A stretch of DNA of 64,000 nt from Paramacrobiotus metropolitanus (lineage: Eukaryota > Tardigrada > Eutardigrada > Parachela > Macrobiotidae), in assembly GCF_019649055.1 (NCBI RefSeq), contig NW_026570287.1, positions 740,708-804,707 of the forward strand. Reading direction: 5' to 3'. This document shows positions 20,443 through 32,131 of this stretch, piece by piece. A program made the translations under genes and the position numbers. The notes under the pieces are model-generated. The model did no database searches. It saw only the letters and a program-made list of their open reading frames with translations, and was not told the origin of the DNA. Position 1 is the stretch's first letter, and every line of letters starts with the position of its first letter.

Positions 20443-23058
20443 CTATTCATTGGGTTGGTTACGGTAATAATCCCAATTCTGCACCAGTCGCAAACTTTTC
20501 ACGTACTGTAACCGGTACCGGTAACCGGCTTTGACCAAGGCGAATTTCTCCCGATGTGGTGTATCGGGATCGGATGGCGAATGATGGTATACAGCAATAC
20601 ACTGCAAGACAGCTTTATTGTCCGTTTTCCGGGCATCCAACACTACCAACATATCCGTCTCGCCGATGTGTACAAATCGATCGCTGTCTTCCAAACTGAG
20701 TTCTACATCGTTGTACGTCCAGTACACCGTCCGGTGCGGATGGTGGGAATTTCGCGGGAATTCTTGATAGTTTCGGCAATATAGTGGAAATGCTTGACGG
20801 GGGTTGTACGGGATATCATACAGTGTCTGCGCCATTTGCCAGTCATCTGAAAAGGCCAATAAGTAACCTCTCTATGCAATCATATGGATATGCGTTTAGC
20901 ACACATACAGTATATGCGTTTAATACAGTACACAGCGCACGGTAGAAACAGGATGAAGTGTACCAAGTATGCTTACGCAGATCTTGATTCGGATAATTTC
21001 ACTGCAGACAACACTATCAAGATAATTATGCACTTTTTGCACGTAGAGTATACAACAATTCGCTGCAATATGTCCTGCCGGCAGCACTGCATAAAAAAAC
21101 CGATGAACAAAGTGAAAAAAGGCAAAAGGATGAAAAAGGCATAAGTGCACCAAAAGCACAAACAAAAGAAGAAAAGATATAAGCACTACCGTATCATACT
21201 TGTTAAAAATTTTATTAAATAAAATTTTATTACATTGCAGCTAGTAACATCATATGTTGTGCTGGAATAATTCTGATAATGCTTACAATTCGTTCATTTG
21301 TACGTACCGGAAGTGTTTTTGGTGCCAGCTACCGTTGCATCCTTGAGGATATACTGCATACCCGGATAGAGATTGGTGGTAAACGGCGGCTTGTGGGTCT
21401 CCTGGTGGTACCGATTGGTGTCCGTGGGAGCAATACACTGATAAATTCCCTGCTCGCCATAATTCACGTCAGAGAGCACTAAAGTGCCATTGGGAAACAC
21501 AGCGGCACTGTGAGCGTCCAGATTTAAATGAACGTGATTCCTCATCCAAATGACGCGTGTCGCATCGTAGGAAAATTCAACGGCACAATCCAGTAGTACA
21601 TGCTCTCTCCTGTAGAATGGTCTTATCCGAAACGACTGAATGGATCCCCATGCTACAACGAAGAAATATTTTTTACTAATTGTAAACAAAGTAACAATGA
21701 GCGTTTTCACTCTTGAGAATGGCTTGTAAATTTGTCGCAGTATGAACTATTTTACAAGATACTACGAGACCTACTAATAAGAAAATTGCAAAGCTTACAA
21801 ACAATCAAGAGGAAAATTCCTCTGCGATACGCTATCTGATTTCGAAGTCATAAAATTTGTAATTACACATTCCTGTGAGCCACGGCGATATTTTCTTTTA
21901 AGGCTATTTCTATTTCTATTAAACATGCGCTTTTTGTTTATGGCAGTGAGGAATGCAAAACAATGTGCATTAAAGCATGCGTCAAATAAATCTTCGAGGT
22001 ACTCTGTGCATGTATGCATAACAACAATAAAAATAATAATAACACTGAATGTGTTGTTGATCTTGCCTGAGATAAAGCTTAAACGTCCTTTACAAGAAAA
22101 AAAAACAAATACTCCAAGCATGTGAATTTTAGACGTTTTCCGGTAATGTAGTTGCCGTAAACAGTACGTAAGCCTATAAAGAATTATACTGCAGACAGAT
22201 TTAAGATTGTTGACATATTTTGTGTTATCACTGCAATTTGCAAGTACTTATGGAATGCGCGGAAAAATATTCCAGTTATGATGTCAATAATAAAGGTTAC
22301 TCTCGAGTCTCAACCATAAATTTACCCAGCCAGAAAATAAATTACATAAAAAACAGAAGTAGGTAGTTCTACCTTATAAGTGAGCTTACGCTTAAAAAAG
22401 GTTAACAAATGCGTAGACACACGGAAGCTGAATAATAAAAAGTACATACACGTACTTACTTTCACACATAACCTTTGCACGTTTGATTTGCAAAGGTCAT
22501 TAATATTATCGTATTTAAGTTGATGTTGTCAACTATTTGGGGCACGTGCTTTCTGTAATTCGAAAAGCTACGCACAGACTTTTGTTTTGAAATTTTTTCA
22601 ACCAAGAAACTGATTTCACGTAGGCGAAATTGCATTAAATTTTGTCTACAAATATTATTCAATTTTTAGGGACACAAAACGTCGCACACGCAGTTACTAA
22701 TCTAATATTAGCTTTGCAGCATTTAAAAAAAATTTAAACTCCAGAGTGGCAACCAAAAACCCAACCCCAATATATAAAAGAAAAAGCGCTCTTTAAGAAA
22801 ATGGCCTTGACCTTTGAGTTTGTGGTAGCTGGCCTAGGTATGGTTTAGTACATGTTGCATTACAATTCTGTCTCCTAAAGCTTATTTTATTTCAGTTTTG
22901 CGATGCTCGAAGGTTTTCTTACCGTTCACAACATCTGTTGCATCCGGATAAGGCTTGGCCATGGGTTCCTTTTTGGAAGGTGGACATGAGACAACCAAAT
23001 GGAATATTAAGCCAAGATGAAAGAACTGCCGATAGAAGACACTCAGCCAGGAATCCAT
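20443..23058 (-). CDS. Secreted protein with two immunoglobulin-like domains
   Basis: Three exons on the minus strand: 23058-22923, 21652-21308 and 20846-20443; phases agree and give about 294 aa. The first exon encodes a probable signal peptide (hydrophobic FFHLGLIFHLVVSC after MDSWLSVFYRQ). Ig domain 1 is in exon 2: LLDCAVEF, VIWMRN and the Y-x-C motif GIYQCIA. Ig domain 2 is in exon 3: PLYCRNY, VYWTYND and VLQCIAVYHH. Each has the expected Cys pair and core Trp. There is no transmembrane segment after the second domain, so it is likely secreted; partners are unknown. The first intron is about 1.27 kb and holds no other recognisable gene. Confidence 0.75.
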
Positions 23059-23883
23059 AATGCCAGTAGCGCAGTGAATTTTTCTGCAACGTTTTTTTGC
23101 TGCTTTGCAGCTTTTGCAAACTATAATATTTTGTAGCTACTGGGGTGTAAGTAAAACAGACAAACAATAGTTCAGACATTGGATGGTCCCAAACTCCAGA
23201 CAACAGGCAGGCTGGAAGAACACCGTCGAGACTTTATAACAAGTAACGCAATACTACTACTGGTTGCCGTTCAACGTTACACGCCCTCCGCCAGATTCGA
23301 TCCGGGATTGTTATTGGCCAGATACGTGGTGACGTTTTACACTACTACTCATCCAGGCCAGAAGTTGCGTACACACGACCTGTATGAACCGTTTTGGCAC
23401 CAGACGACGCGAGTTGATTTTCATTGAGAACAAATGACTCATCATGATGTTATGTTTACCAAAAAAATTAAGAGATCGGAAGCAAAAACTAAGTAAACGA
23501 GTATAATTTTAGGAGCTTGCAGTCCCATCCCAATAGGTATTTCCATTCATTTCTCTGTACTATTTTGTTTTTGCCATTAAGATGACCTGTACCTCACAAA
23601 ATTAGTCCTTGGTTACCGTTGTTATCGTCATATTCATTAACCCCCGCATGCATGTACCTATATGTAAGTACATTATGCTGTAATTGCTTGCTTATCAAAT
23701 TAATTCTAAAATGGAAAACCACATTTAATTACGTCATCTTAGCCGCACAAAGGTCAAAAAAATTCCATACATATATACTTACTAGTACTAGTATTGCTTG
23801 ATAGCGTAAAGTTCTTCAGGTACGTAAATAATCTTAAACAGCTGTGGTGCACTTCGTCCGATAACTTATATAGCTATTAACGC
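23059..23883. other. Intergenic, no gene recognised
   Basis: Promoter side of the Ig-domain gene. A plus-strand 82-aa ORF at 23179-23427 has no recognisable domain and is not called. Confidence 0.35.
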
Positions 23884-23987
23884 CTATGCTCGAGAAACGC
23901 CGACAAATGGTTTGGGGCAAATGGCCAGCCTCAGCTCGGCCGCGGAGTCTCGGGTATCGTCAGAACATGCACGGCCACCGGGAAGGA

Positions 23988-24146
23988 GTGTATGCGTATG
24001 CGTATGCGCGTGTATGCCATCGCAGACACCTGATGCGTGGCCAGGTGTCCTCCCTGATTCGTGGCCAGGGAGGTTGGCGACACCTGATACGTGGCCAGGT
24101 GACTCCCACCCAGGGAGTTGGGACCACCACCTGATTCGTGGCCAGG
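23988..24146. repeat. Short tandem and dispersed repeats near the CCCH gag remnant
   Basis: GCGTAT-type microsatellite near 23992-24010, followed by four copies of a 17-mer, CCTGATNCGTGGCCAGG, at 24029, 24053, 24083 and 24130. The copies differ only at the N position. Part of each (CCTGGCCACG on the reverse) has dyad character. May be the non-coding 3' region of the split element. Confidence 0.75.
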
Positions 24147-24421
24147 GGGATGAGACTGCCTTCCGGTGCGGTTCTGCGCGTACCATAGCGAGAGAGCTGC
24201 GCGAGTGAGGAGGTGCCCCAAACAATGTGGTACGCGCGGGCGTAGCGAACGGATGCGCGTTGAAGGATGGCGATGTCATCTTCGTGGTGAATCGTAGGTA
24301 ATGACGAGCCATCGGAAAGGCCCCAAACCATTTGTGATTGGTGGGTAACAAGGGATCTGCAATCCAGTGAGTCAAGCATTGATCGTTATATAACATAATT
24401 ACCCGAAAACAGTGGTATGCT

Positions 24422-24675
24422 TCATTTCCTGGAACCAGCGCGACCGCTTTCGGCGTCGTTATACTGCGCTGATTCGTGCTCCCGGATAGTATGGTCAGAT
24501 GAACGGCACAGTCCACAAGCGTGCTTGAATCGGCAGTTAGATTCGTTGACACATCGCCCATTGTTCCAGTTCCGGCATAAATCAGCTGGGATATGTTTAA
24601 ACGCCCGATCCGAACTGGCATCTACACGGCTCTGCGCAGCCAACTGGAACTTCTTCGGACAGTCTTGGTCGGTAT
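24422..24675 (-). pseudogene. CCCH-finger gag-like ORF, 3' half, cut by the LTR element
   Basis: C-terminal part of a gag-like protein with a CCCH zinc finger (CRNWNNGRC, then C and H at RFKHAC) and a further CGLC pair before the stop at 24422. Its reading frame continues exactly into the 5' half at 48418-49316 if the intervening LTR element and one copy of the GTAT duplication are removed. Fingers of this form occur in ORF1/gag of tyrosine-recombinase (DIRS-like) retrotransposons, which is the suggested origin; no RT or recombinase remains downstream here, so the host element is itself incomplete. Confidence 0.7.
24672..24675. repeat. Target-site duplication (left), GTAT
   Basis: GTAT immediately before the left LTR matches GTAT immediately after the right LTR at 48418-48421. 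A 4-bp duplication is within the range known for Ty3/gypsy elements. Confidence 0.85.
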
Positions 24676-25252
24676 TGTCGTGTATAAGCGTTCACGCCGT
24701 TTAAGGCTCCATGAACAATCTTTACTCTTCCACGCCTGTAATTGTCAGTCGGTAGGCACTCGTACTCTCAAACTGTAACAGAAGAACTAAGGTGGAAATG
24801 GTACGAACGATTCAGGAACACGAGAAGATCAGGAATCCCTCAGGAACGAGCTAACCACAACTTCCGGTCGTAAGTCCTGTGAGGATCGGCAAGAGCTAGG
24901 ACGATTGTGTCACGAGCAAACCTGTATACTAAGCGATAATCCGGGAACGACTATGCACTTCCGTAGGAACAAGTATTGCTGTCTCTTTATCCAATACACA
25001 TCACAGTTCACAACGCTAGGAAATTGTAATTAGAAAGCAGTCTCAGAAGTAAATCTCAGACTACTGATACCGATATTAGGCATCACAAGAACTTATATAG
25101 ACTTCGCGTTATGACATCATATACATCGCTAGTAAAAGAGAACAGCAAATCACAGAAGAGATTGACTAGATTATCCGTTGTGTTGCAGGTGGAAGGCGGA
25201 CAGTCAGCATCCAGTTCGTACATCCGGCGTATGATCCTACTCCCATACGTCA
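24676..25252 (-). repeat. 3' LTR (left copy)
   Basis: 577 bp; in the sense direction it starts TGACGTATGG and ends CACGACA, giving the canonical TG...CA termini. A TATA-box-like CTATATAAG lies on the minus strand at about 25094-25102. Confidence 0.93.
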
Positions 25253-25914
25253 CCCCCACGAACGATGCTTGGCCGTGCCAAAGTAAGCAATCCTTCCCGC
25301 AACATCCCAGTGCGATTGTGCACTTCCATCCATCCTGATCCCGATCCACCGCACAATCCACGTGTCCATCCGATGCCCAATGTGACCGTACGCCGCGATT
25401 CCCAGAGAGTTAGTGTGGAATCCTTGGCGAAGAGGCATCCGGAAGTCCACGGGTTTGGCAGGGCGGAGGTCCAAGGAATCCAGGAAGACGAACTATGAGT
25501 TACTAATACTGTGCCGTTTGAATTTAGATGGTGTTTTAGTATGTACAACATACGGCATCAAGCTTTATTAGTTGAGAAATTAAAATCTTAAATATGACTG
25601 TGTGCGATTCTGTAGAACTATGGATTAAACGAGCAAAAGCACCAAATCAACTAAGCAGTAGTATTCTTACGAATTCTCGAGTACTACATCATCCAGTAAC
25701 AACGGTAAACAACAACAAACAAGCAAAAATATCCGCACAAAAATCAAGAGTACAAATTACTGGTAGATGAGAGCAAATTTAAACCAGCAAAAGAATATCA
25801 GTAGCAACAAGATCAACACGGCTTTGGTAAAGCAAAATCATTAGACAACACAAGGCCAGTAAAAAGGCGAGATCAAAGAAAGCAACCAAGGTCAATGTCA
25901 GAGGTGAGTCAAGG
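25253..25914. other. 3' untranslated part of the LTR element
   Basis: Immediately next to the 3' LTR on the sense strand is GTGGGGG, a short purine tract suitable as plus-strand primer. Overlapping minus-strand frames at 25237-25551 have low-complexity residues and are not called. Confidence 0.5.
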
Positions 25915-26706
25915 TTACTTGCCAGCACTGGGAGCCAATGAAAAGAGACCAGTAATACCAGAGCCAGATGCAGCGGCATCCAAACGGCGAGAAACTTCCG
26001 CAGCCATCTGTCGTCGGCGGTCGACATCCAGTTCACGTTGCTGTTGCTGGGCCAAATATCCAGGTACAAAATTATGCTCAGCAGAACCAACGGGACCGGA
26101 AGGCGCAGACGGCGCACGTGGGCGATCAGCCGGAGAACGGTCGCGGGCATCGCGGACAATCGGCACTTCGGCAAGTGGTAACACATTTGGTGGCAAACCG
26201 GGAAATTCAGCGTTAGCCGGGGCCTGCACAGGTGGAATGACAGCCGGAGGAACGACAACGGCATTCAAGGCTGGTGGGCCATGTAGATTGACAGCAGGGT
26301 TGACACCATGGGGCTCACCTGCAGCCACATTTCCGTTGCCTTGGACCGGATTCGGTGCATTCGCTGCTTGGTTGCCCGGGTCGTCAACCTCCATGTTTGC
26401 GGCGGCAGCTTCCACTGGAGCAACTGGGTGAGCGTCTCCATCAGGTACTTCAATAACTTCCGGTGCGCCCAGAGGTCGGCCATTACGACGCCAATGATCG
26501 TTTCCACGACGCAAGTTATTGTCTCCAAAATTCCTATGATTTCCTCGGCCGTACGGACGAAAGTTGCCACGGTAAGCACCACGGGCTCCACCCCTTCCTC
26601 GGTGATTATAACCGGCCTTATACTGCTGTTGCTGCTGGTTAGAAGACGAATGGAAAATGGCGTCTACTAACTTGTCAAAAGCACGGTTAGGATCAATAGG
26701 CGGCAT
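25915..26706 (-). CDS. Accessory ORF F: RGG-box, proline/alanine-rich protein
   Basis: 263 aa from ATG at 26706-26704 (MPPIDPN). Residues about 22-30 are a Gln run, followed by an RGG/RG-rich block (HRGRGGARGAYRGN onward) with Asn and Tyr, then a long Pro/Ala/Val-rich disordered stretch, then a basic segment with DVDRRRQMAAEVSRRLD. No globular domain is recognisable. RGG boxes bind RNA and promote condensates, so a role in packaging or handling element RNA is plausible but inferred. It is the last sense-strand ORF before the 3' LTR. Confidence 0.6.
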   Translation of the reverse strand: MPPIDPNRAFDKLVDAIFHSSSNQQQQQYKAGYNHRGRGGARGAYRGNFRPYGRGNHRNFGDNNLRRGNDHWRRNGRPLGAPEVIEVPDGDAHPVAPVEAAAANMEVDDPGNQAANAPNPVQGNGNVAAGEPHGVNPAVNLHGPPALNAVVVPPAVIPPVQAPANAEFPGLPPNVLPLAEVPIVRDARDRSPADRPRAPSAPSGPVGSAEHNFVPGYLAQQQQRELDVDRRRQMAAEVSRRLDAAASGSGITGLFSLAPSAGK

Positions 26707-27300
26707 GCCCAAACTAAAGAAAACTAGAGACCTTAAACGCTAAAGATGTAAAGGGGAAAAGCGTCAGAAGCACAGTCTACACACAGCGAAAATCCAGCGT
26801 ACCAGAAGGCCGAAATGAAAAATCCACAATGCCGATTTCTGCACACCACGCGCAAGTGATTTTATACCCGTCTGCTGGAGCGAAATTTTAAACTGCGGCA
26901 GATTCCATACTGACGAGAGAAACAACCAATCAGCGCTTCGCGCTATATCCTTTTAATTCAACGTAATCGAAGATCAGATCTATCCAGGTGCAACGAAAGA
27001 TGCAGCACTGATATCGAGAGCGCAGATACAAAATATTAAACGACCAGTTCATTGACTCAGTACGGCGCATTGAATTGAAAAATAAAAATTGGATGAAAAT
27101 AGACGCAAAATTCCTCAGATTGAACAATAGAGGCTACCGAAGAAAAACGAATCACAAAATTTGGTCATCTAATACGCAAATTAAGATCAAAAACAAAATG
27201 ACGGATCATCAAATTCTGGCAAAAATGTACAGCATGAAGGATAAAAATCAGTAATGGAAAATTCACAATTCATCAGAATGCGGCTGCTGGTTACCATAGA
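26707..27300. other. Spacer between accessory ORFs E and F
   Basis: No coding region recognised; probably UTR and promoter sequence of the flanking accessory genes. Confidence 0.35.
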
Positions 27301-28305
27301 CTACTGGTTCCGCAAATTCAGGTGAATCTTCCCGAGCGACAGCAGCGACAGGTGGCAAAGCTGGAACAATTCCGGAAAGCGAGGATGAAAGCGATTTAAA
27401 CCGGAGAAATAGGCTTTTGTAATTGCCATCTCACCCTGCTTGTCCGCAATAGCCATTCTTGGAAACACTCCGGAATGCGCTCGTTTGCGAGCCGTCTGCT
27501 TGGTCTTGAAGACCGGCCGCGGTGCATCCGGGTTATACGGCACATAAAGAATTCCGCCTTTGCGCAGATGTTCCTCGTCTAAACACAGTTGAAACAACAA
27601 TGAGCGCAAGCAAAGCTTAAGCATGATCAACTACAAAACTGGCAGAAGAAGCAATAAAACAGAAATGAAGCGACATGACAACGATTGTCGCATCTCATGA
27701 GGGTAGTAACGCAGAACGACTGCACAAGAAGCGAAAAACACCACAGGTAGAATTCGGACTTGTGAAAAACCACAACATTATAATAAAGCAACGGCAAACA
27801 CGGCAATACCTCGCTTTGCTTTTACAGACGGAGTCTCAGAAGATGATGGCTCCTCTTCAGTCAAATCAGGAGTGCCCAACTGTCTTTCAGCCTGCGTCTG
27901 CAGCTTCTTTGGTGACGGCGGAGGGATCTCAACGTCTGGACTGGTAGGGAATGATCCCCGACGGGCACGGCGGCGAACCACAGCAGCATTGCGTCGCAAA
28001 ATCGTCCGTCGCCGTTGCTTGTCATATCGGCGCTGTAAAGCATTGACTACTGCATCTGCCCAACTGTCTGAAGGTTGCTGAGCCTCTGCTGCACTCACCG
28101 ATCCCGATGACTCAGAAGATTGCGCAGAAAACACTGGTTGCGCAGAAGTACGGCGAGAGACTCGAGATCGAGTGACACGCGATGAAGAACGAGCTTCATC
28201 GCTGTCCGGAGAATAACCAAAACTTAATCCCGCTGTTGCACGACTCGGGCGCGGTGTACGTGACGCAGTCTTTCGCGCGGTTGGCTTCTTAGCAGGAGGC
28301 GACAT
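27301..28305 (-). CDS. Accessory ORF E: spliced, basic N-terminal tail protein
   Basis: Two exons: 28305-27810 (ATG at 28305, ends one base into a codon before GTATTG) and 27578-27301 (after GTGTTTAG), giving about 257 aa. The N-terminus MSPPAKKPTARKTASRTPR is Lys/Arg/Pro/Ser/Thr rich like a histone or linker-histone tail. It is followed by SR-rich sequence, an Arg-rich helix (RRYDKQRRRTILRRN) and SP-rich linkers. The second exon contains KGGILYVPYNPDAP and many basic residues. Nucleic-acid binding is likely by composition; no named domain is seen. The intron is inferred from splice consensus and continued coding character. Confidence 0.5.
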
Positions 28306-28914
28306 TTTCAAAACATAAAAGTGACAAATCAATCGTAAAAAGAAGGGAAAAGGAGAATAACAGGAATGCCAGCAGGTTCAGAAAATTAAGAAACTGAAGT
28401 GCAGAGAAAAGCACAACAGACAATCTACACTGGCACCGACACCGAAAACTCAAAACTCACTGAGTATACCACCAGGCGGTTGACAGGCGACAAGAGAATT
28501 TTGTGAATTTTATTCCCACTTTCATCATTTGCCATAGTTCACACAAAATACCGCTTGTTTCGTTGAGGATTTGTAAATTGCAACCACAAAGACCAAATTT
28601 TAATACAAAAAACAAATCATACTGATAAAAAGGACTCGAAGAAAGAAAGTCAACACCAAAACACGCGGCTGGGAAATATTCAGAACACAGACCGGAAACT
28701 GCGCAGTTTCCGATAGCATTGCCATATCCGGGCGGCTGGCAAGTGACAGAATGCCGCATCGCAAGCACAGAAAATATCAGCTGTTCATTCATAAAAAGCG
28801 AAGAACCGAACAATATTTATCCTTTCGCGGTGACGGGTTTTCTGTTTCATTTTATTACTAGCTTGTTTCTCTTCGCGGTATTTTATCTTAGTCATCTCTA
28901 ATCATCCGAGCATC
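28306..28914. promoter_or_regulatory. Probable bidirectional promoter region between ORF E and ORF D
   Basis: ORF E starts leftward at 28305 and ORF D rightward at 28915. The 609 bp between must hold both upstream regions. Individual motifs were not identified with confidence. Confidence 0.35.
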
Positions 28915-30269
28915 ATGTCCACACAGGCTGTAGGACCAGCTGGAGAGCCGTTACCATCACCCGAAGCAGACGCGATTGCCCACTATGAATACTGGAAAGG
29001 ACGAACTCGCGAATCAGTTCAATTTGCCATGGCAGAGCCTCTACAGCCAAACGAAACCATGCGAAGTCGTCGACAACTAGCGATGCATACAGCAGCCCAC
29101 GCGTGCATTCTTGAGGCTGACATTACGGGATATTACGTGGACATGTCATCTATCAAGAAATTCGTTGTGGAAATGCACGACGACTTCACAGAAGAACGAG
29201 TGGATTTCTTTCTTGGCGACGCGATTAACGCAGGAATCTTGCTCAAGAAGATGAGCCGCGACGGGCGCTTCGTCCTAGAAGTCGCCGAAGAAGTCAAGAA
29301 TAACCGCGATCCAGAGACGAAAGTAATCGACACAACTAGCAAATTTCGTCGGATGATTCGAGCAATCCTCTACCACGGCCGATATGCCATGTCACGCACG
29401 GAAATCCAACACTGGATCTGTACATTCGACGTGCATCTACAAGACGTGGACTACTGGCTGGAACGCGGACTGCGTCAACTGGTCAACCAGAAACATGTCG
29501 TCGTCGTCTACGGAAATCTTTTCGTGGACAGTTGCATCGACCTGTGGCTACGAAGCATTCGCGGCTGCTGTCTCTGCACCACTCTAGCCGAGACCATCAG
29601 TAAGTGTTTGTGTTTTTCAAAACGGCATTTTCGCTTTTTACATTTTAAAACAGCATAACAACGCTGTATACTGCAAATCATCTTGCCTTGCTTAATTTAA
29701 CCAACATGATTTATATTGTAGATATCAAAATGGGCACAATGAAGGTGACAGTCAACGGAAGAGACACAGAACAACACTTTGCCGATTGTAGCTTCGGTTA
29801 CGTGGGACAAGACGGGGATTTGGTTGTCGATGGCGTCATGGAGCGGCTGGACGCAATCGAGCCGGCAAAGAATAATACCGCCAACGTGAATTTGGTAATC
29901 CGGGCTAGCAAAGACGGACGCATCGAGCGAGAACCAATTATCACGCTCACTCAGCTGAAAGCTACGGGCGGCCGTCCTAAATACGTTCCCCGATCGAAAA
30001 ATACGGATACCGAAAAGAAAAGCCAGAAGATGAAGGAGAAGGCTGAACGACCTGGCGCTGAAGTGAGCGCTGCTGAACCGGATGCCATCGATAAATTACT
30101 GCAGCAGGTTGAGCGCGAAAAGGACATTATGGAGAACTGCAAAGCGCTGGTAAACACGCTGAAGGCTCGAGCGTCCATGGATGCTAAACATATCGCGTAT
30201 ATCCGTGAGGCTTTGGAACAGCGTCTCGCAAACTTGAAAACTGCGAAGGAGAATCTGGATCTGGACTAG
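28915..30269 (+). CDS. Accessory ORF D: spliced gene antisense to the retroelement
   Basis: Two exons: 28915-29599 (donor GTAAGT) and 29722-30269 (after ATTGTAG), giving 410 aa with matching phase. Transcribed against gag-pol. Two stretches look like winged-helix folds by pattern: about residues 80-125 (SSIKKFVVEMHDDFTEERV, then GILLKK and GRFVLEV) and 155-205 (MSRTEIQHWI, then VDYWLERGLRQLV and HVVVVYGN). The C-terminal 60 residues (LLQQVEREKDIMEN onward) form a probable coiled coil, preceded by a Lys/Glu-rich linker. A DNA-binding dimer is one reading; no family was recognised. A long spliced frame on the opposite strand argues against chance. Confidence 0.6.
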
Positions 30270-30681
30270 ACAGCGGTGCTGCAGTACGCGCTATTTTTCC
30301 CGCGGCTGTCTGATAATTATGCCTTGAAATTCAGCCGACTTTTGTTTCTTCCGTTTAATCTTTGAATCTCGTTGAATTAATCTCATCAATGTTTTAACAG
30401 ACAATTCTCATAATTCCGTACAGATTCTCATATAGTCATTAATTTTGCTGGTCGGACAGATCTTAATTTGAGTTTTAATTTTGGATTTATGCAGCATTTG
30501 AATAACCGTAATAAAATCGGTATAACAGAATGCGCAACCGTAACAACAGTGACTTTCAGTACAGAGTGAGAAATTAGCAGCTTAAAATCAATTATCACAC
30601 TTGCACCCGTGAATCAAATGCTAAAAACAATTTTAATATTCCGTCCTGGGAATAAAGTTACAGAAATTACCAAAGAAAAGT
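30270..30681. other. 3' flank of ORF D
   Basis: AT-rich sequence between the stop of ORF D and the first tRNA-like unit. No feature recognised. Confidence 0.35.
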
Positions 30682-30805
30682 AAAAAGAATGGAAAGAAAC
30701 TTTTAGAACTTGCAAAATTTGTATTCACGCAGGATTGAACCTTGCATCTAGGTGGACAACTCAATCCTGCTCTTGCCCATACGCTAGCATGGCTATACCA
30801 CATTT
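30682..30805 (-). ncRNA. tRNA-like unit 1
   Basis: B-box-like GGTTCAATCC (complement at 30732-30741), weak A-box (TATAGCCATGCTAGCG), T-run complement at 30682-30686. The acceptor stem is poor. Confidence 0.4.
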
Positions 30806-30978
30806 TACTTTTAATTTGGCAATCACTGGAGGCGCTGTACTACGAAAATTCACAATACAATAAGGATTCACCACCGTAGCCGCAGATATATTTTAACATT
30901 TCACCGTCACCGTGGCTATAAAATTCATTCCGTCAACGGTAATATTCTCATTATGGTACCCACAAAAATATCAGCGCG

Positions 30979-31088
30979 AAAAAGTAAGGTTTCAGAAAAT
31001 GCATGTTAATTGTAGGGGACTCGAACCCGCAACCTTCATTGCACCTGTTGTTGTGGTTCAACAGTTCAGTGCACTACGCCACTACAAT
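30979..31088 (-). ncRNA. tRNA-like unit 2 (best folded)
   Basis: Perfect B-box GGTTCGAGTCC (complement at 31017-31027), A-box TGGCGTAGTGC, and a 7-bp acceptor-like stem pairing ATTGTAG (complement 31082-31088) with CTACAAT (complement 31009-31015). T-run complement at 30979-30983. Unit 5 is its closest relative. Confidence 0.55.
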
Positions 31089-31189
31089 CTGCGGAGTTAA
31101 ACTTTAACTTCGCTCGTCGGGAGTGACCGTAAAATTAGCGATCTCGAAGCCAACATAATGCTGTATAGAGATTTAAAACTATAAAACCG

Positions 31190-31300
31190 AAAAAGAAGGT
31201 TTTAAATTAAACGGATTAACTTTTAGGATTTCGAACTCTAGACTTTGTAAGAAGCGGGTCGGTATGGATTGTCAGTCTAGCCACTACGCCACGAGGTGCT
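31190..31300 (-). ncRNA. tRNA-like unit 3
   Basis: A-box TGGCGTAGTGGCTAGACTG is very tRNA-like; B-box AGTTCGAAATCC (complement 31227-31238); T-run complement 31190-31194. The acceptor stem is not conserved. Confidence 0.5.
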
Positions 31301-31420
31301 CTACGCTTTAGCCGAGTTAGGTTAAACACCGGAAGCGCCATGTCGTGTATATTTTAACCTGACTGTAATAAGGCACATAGTTAACGCTTCGTCCCACAAA
31401 GGTACAAAAATATAGGGCAG

Positions 31421-31532
31421 AAAAATGTAGTTTTTAAGCATGCAGCATGCAACCCTGAGATTAAGACTAGCCGTTTAAGAGGTAGAACATGGGGCGAATG
31501 GCCATCATTCATAGCCACTGAACTACAAAGTC
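31421..31532 (-). ncRNA. tRNA-like unit 4 (degenerate)
   Basis: A-box-like TAGTTCAGTGGC is present, but the B-box region (TCAGGGTTGCATG) is degenerate. T-run complement at 31421-31425. Recognised mainly by position in the array. Confidence 0.35.
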
Positions 31533-31679
31533 ACACGAATACAGACGAAGAGACGGCCAAGTGCAATGTTAACCATTGAGTGTGCATACAATTTTACGCC
31601 CAGCTCTTTGAATTTAATTCTAATATTCTGGGAACTGTTATCAATACTTCTCCCAAGACGACAGCAAAATTATAAAACG

Positions 31680-31796
31680 AAAAAAAGTAAGTTTGTCAAA
31701 ATTGCAAATCAGCTGTAAGGGACTTGAACCCGCAGCCGTTTCATTTCCCCCTTGCTGCAGTTCAACGGTGCAAAGCACTATACTACGCTGCTCTAC
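31680..31796 (-). ncRNA. tRNA-like unit 5
   Basis: Perfect B-box GGTTCAAGTCC (complement 31720-31730), A-box TAGTATAGTGC, seven-T run (complement 31680-31686). Clearly paralogous to unit 2. Confidence 0.5.
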
Positions 31797-31892
31797 GACA
31801 GTCATTTTTAAATTCGCTCGTCGGGAAGGAACATAAAATTACAACGGTCAACAGCAATACATATTCGATGGTATTATAACAAAATAAAACCC

Positions 31893-32003
31893 AAAAAAAA
31901 GGTTTTAAGAAATATGCATTACTTGTAAGGGTTTCGAACCCAAGACCCTAAACTGACTGAGTCGTAGCGGAGACAAGACGGACAACCACTACACTACGAA
32001 GTC
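31893..32003 (-). ncRNA. tRNA-like unit 6
   Basis: B-box GGTTCGAAACC (complement 31930-31940), A-box TAGTGTAGTGGTT, eight-T run (complement 31893-31900). Partial acceptor pairing ACTT/AAGT. Confidence 0.5.
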
Positions 32004-32131
32004 TCACAGCAACATAACGAAGTCCGCACGGTAAGGGCTGTACAACTACGTGCCGCTCTTTGAAAATTAATAAGGAATTAACGGTATCACACCGAATGTG
32101 TAAGTACAACCAAATGCAAAAATTTAGACAC

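Noticed and set aside
23884-24621. 245-aa minus-strand ORF overlapping the CCCH gag remnant
   Set aside because: It runs in a different frame from the zinc-finger ORF and its second half is made from the repeated 17-mers and microsatellite (HTHTHTH, PGHESG). Likely a chance frame.
25237-25551. Minus-strand ORF beside the 3' LTR
   Set aside because: Overlaps the LTR itself and has no start context, domain or spliced partner.
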